Shown: positions 35,398 through 45,029 of the stretch, piece by piece | Numbering within the stretch: the first letter of the stretch is position 1 | How the letters are laid out: the number at the start of each line of letters is the position of its first letter | Assembly: GCF_014126615.1 (NCBI RefSeq) | Contig: NZ_CP059897.1 | Span: forward strand, 1-64,000 | Direction of reading: 5' to 3' | DNA length: 64,000 nt | Source of the DNA: Ciceribacter thiooxidans | Lineage (GTDB): Bacteria; Pseudomonadota; Alphaproteobacteria; Rhizobiales; Rhizobiaceae | The notes under the pieces: generated by a model | The model's input: only the letters and a program-made list of their open reading frames with translations | Database searches by the model: none | Told to the model about the DNA's origin: nothing | Position numbers and translations under genes: made by a program

Positions 35398-36405
35398 TCA
35401 GCCGACCACGACCGCGATGACCGCGACGCAATCGCCCGCCTTGACCAGGCCGGGGAAATGACGGGCGCACAGGATGCCGCTCATCTTCGCGCAGATCTCC
35501 GAGGGCGCGGCACCGGTCCGGCCGACGGGGTAGATGCGTGCGACGACGTCGCCGGCCTCGACCTGGTCTCCGAGATCGACCATCGGCTCGATGAGCCCTC
35601 CGTCCTCGGCGAAGGCGAAGCAGTCGCCGTTCGGCATGTCGAGCCAAATGGTCTCTGCCGGTGCCGCACTTCCTTTCAGAATGCCGGCCGCCTTCAGCAC
35701 GTTGGCAACGCCGGCCTTGGCGATGCCAATGCTCCTTGCCGTCGCCGTACCGCCGCCGCCGAGTTCCGTGGTGATGAAGACCTTGCCCATCTCCTCGGCG
35801 GCGGTGTCGTACATGCCGACGGCGTCGATCTCCAGCATCTTCATGGAATAGGGAGCTCCGAAGGCACTGACGTACTCGAAGGCCTTTGCTTCCTGCGCCT
35901 GGTCCGCGAGAACATGCGCCGCGCAGAAGGGCAGGAAATCCAGCGTCTTGCCACCCGAATGGAAGTCGAGCACCACGTCCGCGAGCGGCAGAAGTACCCG
36001 CTGGAAATAGTCGGCGATCTTCTCGGTGACGGTTCCGTCCGGCCTGCCGGGGAAGCTGCGGTTCATGTTCCCCCTGTCGATCGGCGAGGTTCGGGTACCT
36101 GCGAGGAATGCGGGATAATTCATCGCCGGCACAATGATCACCCTGCCCCGAACCTCGTCCGCCACCAGCCTCCGAGCAAGGTCGAAGAGCGCGGCCGGCC
36201 CTTCATATTCATCGCCGTGGTTGCCGCCGGTCAGAAGGGCCGTCGGCCCTTCCCCGTTCCTGACGACGGTGACCGGGATCATCACCGATCCCCAGGCGGA
36301 GTCGTCCCGACTGTAGGGCAGACGGAGAAAGCCGTGCTGCACCCCGTGCGCGTCGAAATCGACCGTGGCGCTGATCGGCGATCGTCGCAAATGCTGTATG
36401 CCCAT
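35398..36405 (-). CDS. doeB: DoeB, N-alpha-acetyl-L-2,4-diaminobutyrate deacetylase
   Basis: A 335-residue zinc hydrolase of the succinylglutamate desuccinylase/aspartoacylase family. It removes acetate from N-alpha-acetyl-diaminobutyrate made by DoeA in ectoine degradation. The zinc-ligand motif GGNHGDEYEGP, the arginine/asparagine segment RGNMNRSFPG and the third ligand in LDFHSGG are all present; a C-terminal AstE/biotinyl-like domain follows. It is the last gene of the leftward ehu-eut-doe operon (eutE in Sinorhizobium nomenclature), starting 4 bp after doeA. Confidence 0.93.
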   Translation of the reverse strand: MGIQHLRRSPISATVDFDAHGVQHGFLRLPYSRDDSAWGSVMIPVTVVRNGEGPTALLTGGNHGDEYEGPAALFDLARRLVADEVRGRVIIVPAMNYPAFLAGTRTSPIDRGNMNRSFPGRPDGTVTEKIADYFQRVLLPLADVVLDFHSGGKTLDFLPFCAAHVLADQAQEAKAFEYVSAFGAPYSMKMLEIDAVGMYDTAAEEMGKVFITTELGGGGTATARSIGIAKAGVANVLKAAGILKGSAAPAETIWLDMPNGDCFAFAEDGGLIEPMVDLGDQVEAGDVVARIYPVGRTGAAPSEICAKMSGILCARHFPGLVKAGDCVAVIAVVVG

Positions 36406-36409
36406 GAAC

Positions 36410-37591
36410 TCAGTCCTTGACCATTAGCTTGCGCGGCACCGAGGCGAAGCATTCGACCCCGCTTTCGGTGATCAGGATGCTCTCGGTCGTCTCGAAGCCC
36501 ATGTCCTCGAGCCACAGACCCGTCATGAAATGGAAGGTCATGCCGGGCCTCAGTTCGGTCCTGTCGCCGGGACGAAGGCTCATCGTGCGCTCGCCCCAGT
36601 CCGGCGGATAGGAGAGCCCGATCGGATAGCCGGTGCGGTTGTGCTTCACGATGCCGTACTTCTTGAGGACGGCGAAGAAGGCATTGGCGATATCCTCGCA
36701 GGTATTGCCGGGCCTGGCGACGGCAAGCCCCGCCTCCATGCCTTCGAGCGTCGCCTTTTCGGCGTCGAGGAAGGCCTGGGTGGGCTTGCCGAGGAAGACC
36801 GTGCGCGACAGCGGCACATGGTAGCGATTGTAGCAGCCCGCGACCTCGAAGAAGGTGCCCTCCCCGCGCTTCATCGGCCGGTCGTCCCAGGTCAGGTGTG
36901 GAGCGGACGCCTCCACGCCGGAAGGCAGAAGCGGAACGATCGCCGGATAGTCGCCGCCGATGCCGTCGACGCCGCGTGTGCCCGCGTCGTAGATTTCGGC
37001 GACGAGATCGCATTTGCGCATGCCGACTTCGATCTTGTCGAAGATACGCTGGTGCATGGCCTCCACGATGCGGGCCGCATTGCGCATGTATTTGATCTCC
37101 GTCTCGCTCTTGACGGCGCGCTGCCAGTTGACGAGCGCTGTCGCGTCGACAAAGCGCGCATTCGGCAGATGTTTCTGCAGCGAGGCGAAGGCGGCAGCCG
37201 AGAACCAGTAATTGTCCATCTCGACGCCGATCCTGAGCGCGCCGAAGCCCCGATCGGAAAGAATTCCGGAGAGATAATCCATCGGGTGCCGTTCGGTCGA
37301 CTGCACGTAATGATCCGGATAGCCGATGATGTTGTCGTGCTTGAGATAGGCCGTCAGCTTGGCCCCGTTGGCATCCTGCCCTCGGCCGAACCAGATCGGC
37401 TCGCCGGACGGCGGCACGATCACGGCCTGATGGACGTAGAAGGACCAGCCGTCATAACCCGTCAGCCACGCCATGTTGGACGGATCGCTGACGATCAGCA
37501 AGTCGACGCCCTTCGCTTCCATGGCCTCACGCGTCTTGCGCAGCCGCGCCTCGTATTCTGCAAGGGAAAATTTCAGTCTCGCTTGGGTCAT
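36410..37591 (-). CDS. doeA: DoeA, ectoine hydrolase (M24 peptidase fold)
   Basis: DoeA opens the ectoine ring to N-acetyl-diaminobutyrate isomers in the cytoplasm. The 393-residue protein has a creatinase/prolidase N-terminal domain (MAWLTGYDGWSFYVHQ) and an M24 pita-bread C-terminal domain (KRGEGTFFEVAGCYNRYHVPLSRTV in abbreviated view: GEGTFFEVAGCYNRYH). It sits between eutC and doeB, exactly as in the S. meliloti eutABCDE operon, where it is eutD. Confidence 0.93.
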   Translation of the reverse strand: MTQARLKFSLAEYEARLRKTREAMEAKGVDLLIVSDPSNMAWLTGYDGWSFYVHQAVIVPPSGEPIWFGRGQDANGAKLTAYLKHDNIIGYPDHYVQSTERHPMDYLSGILSDRGFGALRIGVEMDNYWFSAAAFASLQKHLPNARFVDATALVNWQRAVKSETEIKYMRNAARIVEAMHQRIFDKIEVGMRKCDLVAEIYDAGTRGVDGIGGDYPAIVPLLPSGVEASAPHLTWDDRPMKRGEGTFFEVAGCYNRYHVPLSRTVFLGKPTQAFLDAEKATLEGMEAGLAVARPGNTCEDIANAFFAVLKKYGIVKHNRTGYPIGLSYPPDWGERTMSLRPGDRTELRPGMTFHFMTGLWLEDMGFETTESILITESGVECFASVPRKLMVKD

Positions 37592-37623
37592 GTCTCGTCC
37601 CTCTTGTCCGGCAGTGCCGTTGT

Positions 37624-38613
37624 TCAGCTTTCGAAAGTCGTTCCCGCACCTGCGGCGCGCGCGCGCGCAAAGGCGAGCGTGGCAATGGCGGTGTCCTGGA
37701 TGCCGGTCCCCGTCAGGTCGGCGATTGTGATGTCGTCTGCCCTCGTTCGCCCGGGCCTGAGACCTGCGATCACCTGTCCGAGCTCGGCAAATTCCGCCTC
37801 GGGCGCCACGAGGCTTGCTGCAATGGAATGATGCAACTCGCCGAGTCGTCGGGTCTGTTTCAGGCTGTCGGCAACATAGAGAGCCCGTGTGATCGCCCGC
37901 GGATCCAGTTCATTCTTGTGTTCCGCATCCGAGCCCATGGCCGTGACGTGTTGCCCCGGCTGCAGCCATTCTGCTCTCAGAACCGGGACGTCCGACGGGG
38001 TCGTGGTGACGATGATGTCGGCACTGTCGACTGCCGCTTCAGGATCGCTCTCGGCCTGCACCGGGATCGCGAGCCTGTCGGCGAGCACGCGAGCAGTGGC
38101 TTCCGCCTTACCTTTATCACGCGCCCAGAGACGCGCCTCGCGGATCGGGCGAACGAGGGTCAGAGCTTCGAGCTGCAGTCCGGCCTGCATGCCGGCACCG
38201 AAGATCGTCGCCACGGCGGCGTCCTCGCGGGCGAGATGCCTTGCCGCGACCGCTCCTGCGGCCGCCGTTCGCACGTCGGTCAGATAGCCGTTGTCGAGCA
38301 GCAGTGCCTCGACGAGACCGGTACGGCTCGACAACAGCACCATCATTCCGTTGGTACTCGGCAGGCCGAGCTTCGGATTGTCGAAGAAGCCGGGGCTGAT
38401 CTTGATCGCGAAACTGTCGAGGCCGGGCACATAGGCGGTCTTCACGTCGACCTCGCCGCGATGCTCGGGAATGTCCAGACGCAGGATCGGCGGCATCGCC
38501 ACCGCCTTCGTTGCAAGTGCGTGGAAGGCATTTTCGACACAGGCGACAGCTTCGCGGTCGAGCGGCACGATCCTCCGCAACTCCGCCTCCGTCAGGATTA
38601 TCATGCGTGTCAC
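37624..38613 (-). CDS. eutC: EutC, ectoine-utilisation ornithine-cyclodeaminase-like protein
   Basis: A 329-residue member of the ornithine cyclodeaminase/mu-crystallin family with NAD-binding segment VATIFGAGMQAGLQLEAL and the substrate-side start DVKTAYVPGLDSFAIKISPGF. EutB and EutC are associated with degrading hydroxyectoine-derived intermediates. The start is taken as GTG 38613, because AAGGAGG lies 7 bases upstream and GTGA overlaps the eutB stop. An ATG at 38604 is a poorer alternative. Confidence 0.9.
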   Translation of the reverse strand: MTRMIILTEAELRRIVPLDREAVACVENAFHALATKAVAMPPILRLDIPEHRGEVDVKTAYVPGLDSFAIKISPGFFDNPKLGLPSTNGMMVLLSSRTGLVEALLLDNGYLTDVRTAAAGAVAARHLAREDAAVATIFGAGMQAGLQLEALTLVRPIREARLWARDKGKAEATARVLADRLAIPVQAESDPEAAVDSADIIVTTTPSDVPVLRAEWLQPGQHVTAMGSDAEHKNELDPRAITRALYVADSLKQTRRLGELHHSIAASLVAPEAEFAELGQVIAGLRPGRTRADDITIADLTGTGIQDTAIATLAFARARAAGAGTTFES

Positions 38614-39614
38614 GCCGCGGCCTCCTTGCGGAACGGATCGTCTTCACCGTTCATCACCCGCTGATGCAGGCCCATATCGATATTGCGACCGGAGATGATG
38701 ACCGCGATCGGTCCGTCGATTTCGATCTGTCCGGCGAGAATTGCCGCAATGCCCACGGCGCCCGCGCCTTCGACGACTTCACGTTCCTGCGCATAGGCAT
38801 GCCGCATGCCAGCGGCGATTTCCGCCTCGGTCAGCAGGACGACCTCGTCGAGCAGTTCGCGGCACATGCGAAAGGTCACGTGATTGTCGAGCCCGATGCC
38901 GCCACCGAGCGAGTCCGCGAGACTTGGATATTCCTCGACGAGAACCGGCTTTCCGGCCTCGAGGCTCGCCTTCATCGCAGCACCACGGTCCATGGTGATC
39001 CCGATCACCCGCGCCGTCGGTTTGCGGGCCTTGACCGCGGCCGCAACGCCGGCAGCGAGGCCACCCCCTGAGAGCGGCACGAGCACGGTCGCCACGTCCG
39101 GCATCTGCTCCACGATCTCAAGTCCGAGCGTCCCCTGTCCTGCCACTACGGCCGGGTGGTCGAAGGGCGGAACCATGACGAGACCTCTTTCAGCGACGAG
39201 CCGCTCGACCTCCTCCTGGGCCTCGTCCTGAGATTTTCCGACGATCCTGACATCTGCGCCGAGCCGGCGGATTTCGGAGACCTTGTTCTCGGGAACGAGG
39301 TGCGACATGTAGATCGTCGCAATCGACCCTTCCGCCTTCGCGGCGTGCGCAAGCGCCCTGCCGTGATTGCCGGTCGAGGCGGCGACCACACCGCGTGCCC
39401 GCTCATCATGTGACAGCGAAAGCACCGCGTTGCTCGCACCGCGAAGTTTGAAGCTGCCGGTCGTTTGGTGATGCTCAAGCTTCAGACCGACCGGCACGCC
39501 GCAGCGCTCGCTGAGCGCCGACGAGAAGACGAGCGGTGTGCGAAGCACGCGGCCGGCAATGCGCCGGGCGGCAACCTCGATTTCCTCAATGCCCACGGGA
39601 AGCGCGGCAGTCAT
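38610..39614 (-). CDS. eutB: EutB, ectoine-utilisation threonine-dehydratase-like PLP enzyme
   Basis: A 334-residue fold-type II PLP enzyme with the Schiff-base lysine in TTGSFKLRGASNA and the phosphate-binding loop PLSGGGLAAGV. In ectoine clusters EutB is thought to dehydrate the hydroxylated diaminobutyrate derivative from 5-hydroxyectoine, working with EutC. The start ATG 39614 overlaps the eutA stop. Its presence suggests the strain uses hydroxyectoine as well as ectoine. Confidence 0.92.
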   Translation of the reverse strand: MTAALPVGIEEIEVAARRIAGRVLRTPLVFSSALSERCGVPVGLKLEHHQTTGSFKLRGASNAVLSLSHDERARGVVAASTGNHGRALAHAAKAEGSIATIYMSHLVPENKVSEIRRLGADVRIVGKSQDEAQEEVERLVAERGLVMVPPFDHPAVVAGQGTLGLEIVEQMPDVATVLVPLSGGGLAAGVAAAVKARKPTARVIGITMDRGAAMKASLEAGKPVLVEEYPSLADSLGGGIGLDNHVTFRMCRELLDEVVLLTEAEIAAGMRHAYAQEREVVEGAGAVGIAAILAGQIEIDGPIAVIISGRNIDMGLHQRVMNGEDDPFRKEAAA

Positions 39615-40399
39615 GTCCAGGCTCCGTCGAGCGGCAACGCCATCAGCCGACCGAGTTGAGGGCGAGCCTCGTTGTCGCCGCTGAGACGAAGGCACGCCCA
39701 GGCGGTTGCATAGTTGCTGCTGACGACAGGCTTGCCGATCGCAGCCTCGATTTCGGCGATCACGCCGGCTGCACGAACAGCCGTGCACGAAATGAAGAGT
39801 GCGTCCGACTCCGGCGCCATCGCCTCCTTCGCGAAAGCAACGATTTCCGACGGCGCGATACGTGCCATCTCCCGGTCGTCGGTGAGCCCGAGACAGGTGA
39901 AGCGGTCGATCTCGAAGCCGAGCGCGGAGAAATAGTCCGCCATCGGCCGGCTCGTCTCGATCGTATAGGGCGTCAGCACCGATATCCGTCTGGCACCGAG
40001 CGCCTTCAGCCCCCGCACCGCCGCAGCCGTCGGGGTAACCACGGGAGTGTCGGGCTTGGCGGCATTGAAGGCCGTAGCAATTTCGGCGTCACCGATCACC
40101 ACGGAAGCCGAGGTGCAGGAATACATCACGACATCGAGCGTCTCGTCGGGGAGGATCAGAGCGGCCGCCGCCGTTAGCGAGGGTTGCATCGCCCTCAGGT
40201 TCTCCGGCGTCACCGGATTGGCGTAGGGTATGCGGGCAACGTAGACGCCGATGCGGTCGGATGCGACGAGACGCTGGAAATCCACTTCCGTCGTGTGATC
40301 CGTCGCCAGGATGATGAGGCCGACGCGCTTGTCGAGCGGTCGCGTATCAAGCCGGGGCGCGCGCGTGGCAAGCGAAATCGGAACCGGGTTCGTCATCAT
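39611..40399 (-). CDS. eutA: EutA, maleate-isomerase/Asp-Glu racemase-like protein of ectoine utilisation
   Basis: A 262-residue protein of the Asp/Glu racemase superfamily with the two symmetric cysteines of that fold (MYSCTSASVV and FISCTAVRAAGV). EutA occurs in hydroxyectoine-degrading clusters and may change stereochemistry of an intermediate. Two adjacent ATGs (40399 and 40396) lie behind GGAGGAAC, and both overlap the ehuD stop; the first is used. Confidence 0.9.
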   Translation of the reverse strand: MMTNPVPISLATRAPRLDTRPLDKRVGLIILATDHTTEVDFQRLVASDRIGVYVARIPYANPVTPENLRAMQPSLTAAAALILPDETLDVVMYSCTSASVVIGDAEIATAFNAAKPDTPVVTPTAAAVRGLKALGARRISVLTPYTIETSRPMADYFSALGFEIDRFTCLGLTDDREMARIAPSEIVAFAKEAMAPESDALFISCTAVRAAGVIAEIEAAIGKPVVSSNYATAWACLRLSGDNEARPQLGRLMALPLDGAWT

Positions 40400-41058
40400 C
40401 GTTCCTCCACCCGTGCGTAGCGCTCTTCTAGAGAGCGGAGGAAGACGACGGAGATCAGGCTTATGATCAAGAAGAACACGCCGACCAAGGTCATCGGTTC
40501 GATGTAACGATAGTTGCTGTTGGCGATGCTCTTGGCCTGGTTCATGAGCTCCAGCACCGTGATTGCGGAAAGGAGCGGCGTCTCCTTGAACATGGCGATC
40601 AGGTAATTTGCGAGCGCCGGGATCATCGGCGGTATCGCCTGCGGCAGGATTACGTGGATCCAGGTCTGACGCTCCGTCAGGTTCGTCGCCTTGGCCGCCT
40701 CCCACTGGCCGCGCGGAACGTTTTCGATCCCCGCTCGATAGACCTCCGCGGCGTATGTGCCGTAGTGAATCCCAAGGCCGATGACGCCGGCAAGCAACGC
40801 CGGCAGGCGGATGCCGATGTCCGGAAGGACGTAGAAGATGAAATAGAGCTGCACCAGCAGCGGCGTGCCGCGAATGAACTCGACAGCAAAACTGGTCGTG
40901 CGCGCAATCGGCGCCGGAGCGGCCATCCGCAGCACCGCGAAAAGGAGCCCGAGCACCGCAGCGACGGCCGCGCCGAGAACGGTCGCAAGGACGGTGATCT
41001 TCGCGCCCTCGAGGAGCGTCGGCATGATCTGGCGGACGAATTCCCAATCCCATTCCAT
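40396..41058 (-). CDS. ehuD: EhuD, ectoine ABC transporter permease
   Basis: A 220-residue polar-amino-acid-type (HisMQ) permease: periplasmic start MEWDWEFVRQIMP, an N-terminal membrane helix, the loop FIRGTPLLVQLYFIFYVLP and the EAA-like GQWEAAKATNLTERQTW. It pairs with EhuC. Its stop overlaps the eutA start, and it begins 2 bp after the ehuC stop. Confidence 0.93.
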   Translation of the reverse strand: MEWDWEFVRQIMPTLLEGAKITVLATVLGAAVAAVLGLLFAVLRMAAPAPIARTTSFAVEFIRGTPLLVQLYFIFYVLPDIGIRLPALLAGVIGLGIHYGTYAAEVYRAGIENVPRGQWEAAKATNLTERQTWIHVILPQAIPPMIPALANYLIAMFKETPLLSAITVLELMNQAKSIANSNYRYIEPMTLVGVFFLIISLISVVFLRSLEERYARVEER

Positions 41059-41060
41059 GG

Positions 41061-41720
41061 TCAGGCCCTCACACCATCGAGACCGCGGGTGGCGCGCCGC
41101 TCGAGCCAGCGCATGCCGGACGAGATGACCGAAGCCATGATGAAGTAGAGCACCAGGATGGTCGCGAACGGAATCAGCGTGCTGCCGGTCTGCGCCCTGA
41201 CCACCTGGGCCTGGAACGTCATGTCGGTGAGCGAGATCAGCGAGACGACGGCCGTTCCCTTCAGGAGTTCGATCGCATTGTTGCAAAAGGTCGGCAGCAT
41301 CAGCGGCAAGGCCTGCGGCAGGATCACGTGCCGCATCGCCTGGCCGCGGGTGAGATTAAGCGCAATGCACGCCTCCCGCTGCTCGCGTCCGATCGCCTTG
41401 ACCGCGCCGCGCACGACCTCGGCCCCGTAGGCGCCGACGTTGAGCCCGAGCGCCAGCACGCCAGCCTGTAGCGGCGTCAGCGTGATGCCGGCAAACGGAA
41501 GCACGAAATAGGCCCAGAAGAGCTGGACGAAGATGGAGGTGCCGCGAAAGAACTCGATGTAGGTCGTGGCGAGCATACGCACCGCCATGAACCGGCTGAG
41601 CCGTCCGAGCCCGGCTGCAAAGGCCGCCACCAGCGCGAGCGCCGAACCCATGAGGGTCAATTGCACCGTTACCCATGCGCCCTCGAGGATCAATCCGATG
41701 TAACCGGACCAGTCGATCAT
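41061..41720 (-). CDS. ehuC: EhuC, ectoine ABC transporter permease
   Basis: A 219-residue HisMQ-type permease with the family landmarks YIEFFRGTSIFVQLFWAYF and the ATPase-contacting loop REQREACIALNLTRGQAMR. Together with EhuD it forms the membrane channel for ectoine and hydroxyectoine uptake. It lies downstream of ehuB after a 100-bp spacer. Confidence 0.93.
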   Translation of the reverse strand: MIDWSGYIGLILEGAWVTVQLTLMGSALALVAAFAAGLGRLSRFMAVRMLATTYIEFFRGTSIFVQLFWAYFVLPFAGITLTPLQAGVLALGLNVGAYGAEVVRGAVKAIGREQREACIALNLTRGQAMRHVILPQALPLMLPTFCNNAIELLKGTAVVSLISLTDMTFQAQVVRAQTGSTLIPFATILVLYFIMASVISSGMRWLERRATRGLDGVRA

Positions 41721-41820
41721 TGTTCAAACGTTCCCGTCGAATTCGGTTTTGGCATCGGCGGCACCGGGCGCCTCCCCTCCGCCGCGGCGGAGAGAAGGCT
41801 GCCGATGCTGAGAACGCCGA

Positions 41821-42672
41821 CTACTTGGCTGCGCAGAGCTTCTCGCGCGATGTCGACATCGCCGCCTTTGCCGAGAAGCCGTAGGGTTCGATGATCTTCG
41901 CGAACTCACCCGATTTCTTCATCTTGGCAAGCTCGACGTCGAAGGCGTCGCGCAGGGCCTCGTCACCCTTCCTGAAGGCTGCACCGTCACAGTAGACCGG
42001 GGCACCCTCGACCGGCGCCACGACCTCAAGGTTCGGGTCATTCGCCTTCTCGATCAGGCTGTGGATCGAGAGGACAGGCAGCGAATAGACGTCGATGCGA
42101 CCGTCCTGAAGCATTTTCAAGCCGCTCTGCCCATCCGGCACGACGATGACACGGTCGCGCGGCACGCCGGCTTCGAGCGCCAGTTTTTCCTCAGTGCCGC
42201 CGCCCGGCGCACCGATCTTCGCATCGGGATTGTCAGCGATATCCTTGTAGCTCTTCAGGCCAAGCGGATTACCCTTCTTCAGGGCAAAGGCTTCCGCGTC
42301 GCAAAGGATCGGTTCGGAATAGGCAACGGCCGAGCAACGCTCCGGCTTCATGAAAAGCCCGGCGGTGATGGCATCGTGACGCCCGGCCTGAAGGCCCGGG
42401 ATCATTGCGCCATATTCCGAAATCGACGCAACGACGTCTGCAACGCCGAGGCGCTTGAAGACCTCGCGGGCGACGTCCGGCGCAGCCCCCGAAACCTTGC
42501 CGTCGGCACCGACGGCCGTGAACGGCGGCTCGTTGGCGATGGCAATGCGCGCGAAGCCCTGCGCCTTCAACTCCTCCAGCTTGTTGTCGTCCGCAGTGGC
42601 GGGCGTTGCAGCCGCCATTGCGATCAAGGCGGTCGCACCTGCCGCGACAGAAATCCAGTCTCTCAGTTTCAT
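41821..42672 (-). CDS. ehuB: EhuB, ectoine/hydroxyectoine-binding protein
   Basis: A 283-residue family-3 periplasmic binding protein. Sec signal MKLRDWISVAAGATALIAMA; mature segments FARIAIANEPPFTAVGADG and SEYGAMIPGLQAGRHDAITAG. Aromatic and acidic residues of such motifs line the ectoine pocket in S. meliloti EhuB. The ATG at 42672 is chosen to give a normal signal peptide; upstream in-frame sequence is Thr-rich and unlike a leader. Confidence 0.92.
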   Translation of the reverse strand: MKLRDWISVAAGATALIAMAAATPATADDNKLEELKAQGFARIAIANEPPFTAVGADGKVSGAAPDVAREVFKRLGVADVVASISEYGAMIPGLQAGRHDAITAGLFMKPERCSAVAYSEPILCDAEAFALKKGNPLGLKSYKDIADNPDAKIGAPGGGTEEKLALEAGVPRDRVIVVPDGQSGLKMLQDGRIDVYSLPVLSIHSLIEKANDPNLEVVAPVEGAPVYCDGAAFRKGDEALRDAFDVELAKMKKSGEFAKIIEPYGFSAKAAMSTSREKLCAAK

Positions 42673-42734
42673 TGTTCCCGTCTCCTCTGTTGTTGTCTTG
42701 GTGGTCATGCGTGAGGCACGCACTGAGTAGATGC

Positions 42735-43520
42735 TCAGACGCGATGCCCGGCCGCGATGATCTTGTGCAGGAAGGCCTGGGTGCGCTCCTGGGTCGGGTG
42801 CCGGAAGATGTCCTCGGGCTTTCCTTCCTCGACGATCTTGCCGCGGTCGAAGAAGAGCACCCGATCGGCAAAGTCGTGGGCGAACCCCATCTCGTGGGTC
42901 ACGAGCAGCATGGTCATGTCCGTCTCATCCGCCAGCTTGCGCATGACGTTCAGCACCTCCTCGACGAGCTCAGGGTCGAGCGCGGAGGTCACCTCGTCGA
43001 ACAGCATGATCTTCGGGGAAAGCGCCAGTGCGCGCGCGATCGCAACGCGCTGCTTCTGCCCGCCGGACAGTTGCGCCGGCATGTTCTTCGCCTTGTCGGC
43101 AAGCCCAACCATGTCGAGCAGCTCCATCGCCCGCTTTTCGGCGTCGGCCCGCGGAACGCCCTTCGTCAGCATCGGCGCGAGCGTCACGTTGTCGAGCACA
43201 CATTTGTGGGGAAAGAGATTGAAGTGCTGAAAGACCATGCCGGTCTTTTCGCGCATCTTGTGCAGGTGGCGCTCATCGGCGGGAACGAGGCCATCTCCCT
43301 TCGTCATGTGATAGAGCTGCTCGCCTTCGACCTGGATGAAGCCGCCGCTGATGCTCTCGAGCGTCATCAGGATGCGCAGGATCGTCGTCTTGCCAGAGCC
43401 GGAGGGGCCGATCAGCGCGAGCTTTTCACCGGGCATGACCTCCATCGAGAGCCCATCCAGCACCGTCAGATGACCGTACCTCTTCACGATATTGTCGATG
43501 CGGATAATCGGCTCGGGCAT
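42735..43520 (-). CDS. ehuA: EhuA, ectoine ABC transporter ATP-binding protein
   Basis: A 261-residue HisP/GlnQ-type ATPase: Walker [11 protein letters not shown]-loop [12 protein letters not shown], signature LSGGQKQRV, Walker [16 protein letters not shown]-loop [13 protein letters not shown]. First gene of the leftward ehuABCD-eutABC-doeAB operon, reading away from the regulatory gap beside enuR. Confidence 0.94.
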   Translation of the reverse strand: MPEPIIRIDNIVKRYGHLTVLDGLSMEVMPGEKLALIGPSGSGKTTILRILMTLESISGGFIQVEGEQLYHMTKGDGLVPADERHLHKMREKTGMVFQHFNLFPHKCVLDNVTLAPMLTKGVPRADAEKRAMELLDMVGLADKAKNMPAQLSGGQKQRVAIARALALSPKIMLFDEVTSALDPELVEEVLNVMRKLADETDMTMLLVTHEMGFAHDFADRVLFFDRGKIVEEGKPEDIFRHPTQERTQAFLHKIIAAGHRV

Positions 43521-43643
43521 TCGTGTCTCTCTCCCTTTGAGACAGATGATGACCTAACGATGATGCGCCTCTCAAATCATGTCAATTATAATAATAATAT
43601 CATGACAATTATTGTGAGAACGCCCAAATCATGGGCGCCCAAG
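43521..43643 (-). promoter_or_regulatory. ehuA promoter with candidate EnuR sites
   Basis: The gap between enuR and ehuA has an AT-rich core with an imperfect direct repeat: ATCATGTCAATTATA (43576-43590) and ATCATGACAATTATT (43599-43613), a 23-bp period. The second repeat contains TCATGACAA, whose complement TTGTCATGA also covers the enuR start codon (45023-45031). EnuR, a MocR-type repressor, is the obvious candidate ligand-responsive binder. A short inverted repeat CGCCC/GGGCG (43621-43637) just after the enuR stop may be a weak terminator. Confidence 0.55.
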
Positions 43644-45029
43644 TCAGATCGCGAGCAGCAGCGCTTCCGGATCACCGAGCGCCAGCGAAGCGATAATGCC
43701 CAGCCCCGTCCTCAGTTCCTGCTCCGTCGTCGAGCCGAGCGATATCCGGACAGCGGGGTGCCAGCCGCTGTCGGCCGTCCGGAATGACGCACCGGGAGCA
43801 ATTGCGACGCCGCGAAGTCTCGCCTGGGAAACGAATGCGTCCTCCAGATGGCCCTCGGGCAGAGGCAGCCAGACATGCAGGCCCTGCGGATGGCTGCGGT
43901 GGGGAAGCCTGCCCAGCGTCTCCTCGGCAATTGCGTGGCGCGTGGCCAGCGCCCGGCGCTGCCAGTTCACGAGCTCAGTCGCCGTGCCGTCGCTCACCCA
44001 GCGTGTTGCGATCTCGGCGATCGACGGAGTCGCCATCCAGTTTGACACTAGGTGGCGGTTGGCAACGGCGGCCACGTAGCGATCCGGCGCCGCCAGATAG
44101 CCGATCCGCAAGCCGGGCACCGTGATCTTCGTGAAGCTGGTCACATAAAGGGTTCGTTCCGGCGCAAGTGCCGCAACCGGCGGCAAACCTTCATCCACGA
44201 GCGGCCCGAGGATGTCGTTTTCGATGATGGCGAGGTCGTGTCGTCGCGCGACCTCGGCAAGCGCCGCTCGGCGCTCGACGCTCATCAACGTCGCCGTCGG
44301 GTTTATGACTGAGGGCTGCAGGAAGATCGCGCGAATGACGCCTTTGCGACAAGCCTCGTCAAGCGCTTCTGGAATCATGCCGTCTTCATCGATCGGCAAG
44401 CCCTGGAGGTGGATGCCAAGATAGCTCGAGAGCGGCACGAGCGTATGGTGGCTGATCGCCTCAGTGGCAACCGTCGAACCGGGCGGCGCCACGCTCATCA
44501 GCGCCACCGTCATGGCGGATGTAGCACCGTTGGTAAGGCTGATATTGAGCGGCGACACGTCGAGCCCACACTGTGACAGCCATTGTGCTGCGACGTTGCG
44601 ATGGCGGGGGAACACCATGTTCGGCCGGAAGGAAAGGGCTGAGCTCGCCGGCAGGTTCTCGGCGAGCCAGGCAAAACCCTGCCGCATCTTTTCGAGATGG
44701 ATCTGCTCGCAGACCGGTTTGAGGATCGAAAGATCGATCAGTTCGCCCAACCGCTCCGGCAGGTATGGCGGCTCGGGTTCGGACGGGCGGGTCTGCACGA
44801 AGCTCCCGCGGCCGATTTCCCCGGAGATCAGCCCGCGTCGAATGAGTTCGTCATAGGCTCGGCTCACCGTCTGCACCGACAACTTCAGGTCGTCTGCAAG
44901 CTTTCGATGGGTCGGAAGTCGCGCACCGTTCTGGAGCTTCCCTTCCTGGATCGCGCGGGCAAACTGATCGGCCAGGGAGAGATAGGCAGGGCGGCGCAGA
45001 AGTGTTGTGTCGGGCATCCAATTTGTCAT
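43644..45029 (-). CDS. enuR: EnuR, MocR/GntR-type PLP-dependent regulator of ectoine use
   Basis: A 461-residue fusion of a GntR winged HTH (AIQEGKLQNGARLPTHRKLA, LSVQTVSRAYDELIRRGLI) to a fold-type I aminotransferase domain (about residues 110-455). The PLP lysine is in VTSFTKITVPGLRIGYLA. EnuR represses ectoine genes until PLP-bound diaminobutyrate-type intermediates relieve it. ATG 45029 is preferred (MTNWMPDT); an in-frame upstream start would add a hydrophobic stretch not expected in a regulator. It lies upstream of ehuA on the same strand and is divergent from the AsnC gene. Confidence 0.9.
   Translation of the reverse strand: MTNWMPDTTLLRRPAYLSLADQFARAIQEGKLQNGARLPTHRKLADDLKLSVQTVSRAYDELIRRGLISGEIGRGSFVQTRPSEPEPPYLPERLGELIDLSILKPVCEQIHLEKMRQGFAWLAENLPASSALSFRPNMVFPRHRNVAAQWLSQCGLDVSPLNISLTNGATSAMTVALMSVAPPGSTVATEAISHHTLVPLSSYLGIHLQGLPIDEDGMIPEALDEACRKGVIRAIFLQPSVINPTATLMSVERRAALAEVARRHDLAIIENDILGPLVDEGLPPVAALAPERTLYVTSFTKITVPGLRIGYLAAPDRYVAAVANRHLVSNWMATPSIAEIATRWVSDGTATELVNWQRRALATRHAIAEETLGRLPHRSHPQGLHVWLPLPEGHLEDAFVSQARLRGVAIAPGASFRTADSGWHPAVRISLGSTTEQELRTGLGIIASLALGDPEALLLAI

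Noticed and set aside
35398..37591. doeA as a proline dipeptidase/creatinase
   Set aside because: The M24 fold is shared, but its place between eutC and doeB in an ehu-eut operon identifies ectoine hydrolase.
38610..39614. eutB as biosynthetic threonine deaminase
   Set aside because: It lacks the C-terminal ACT-like regulatory domain and sits in the ectoine operon.
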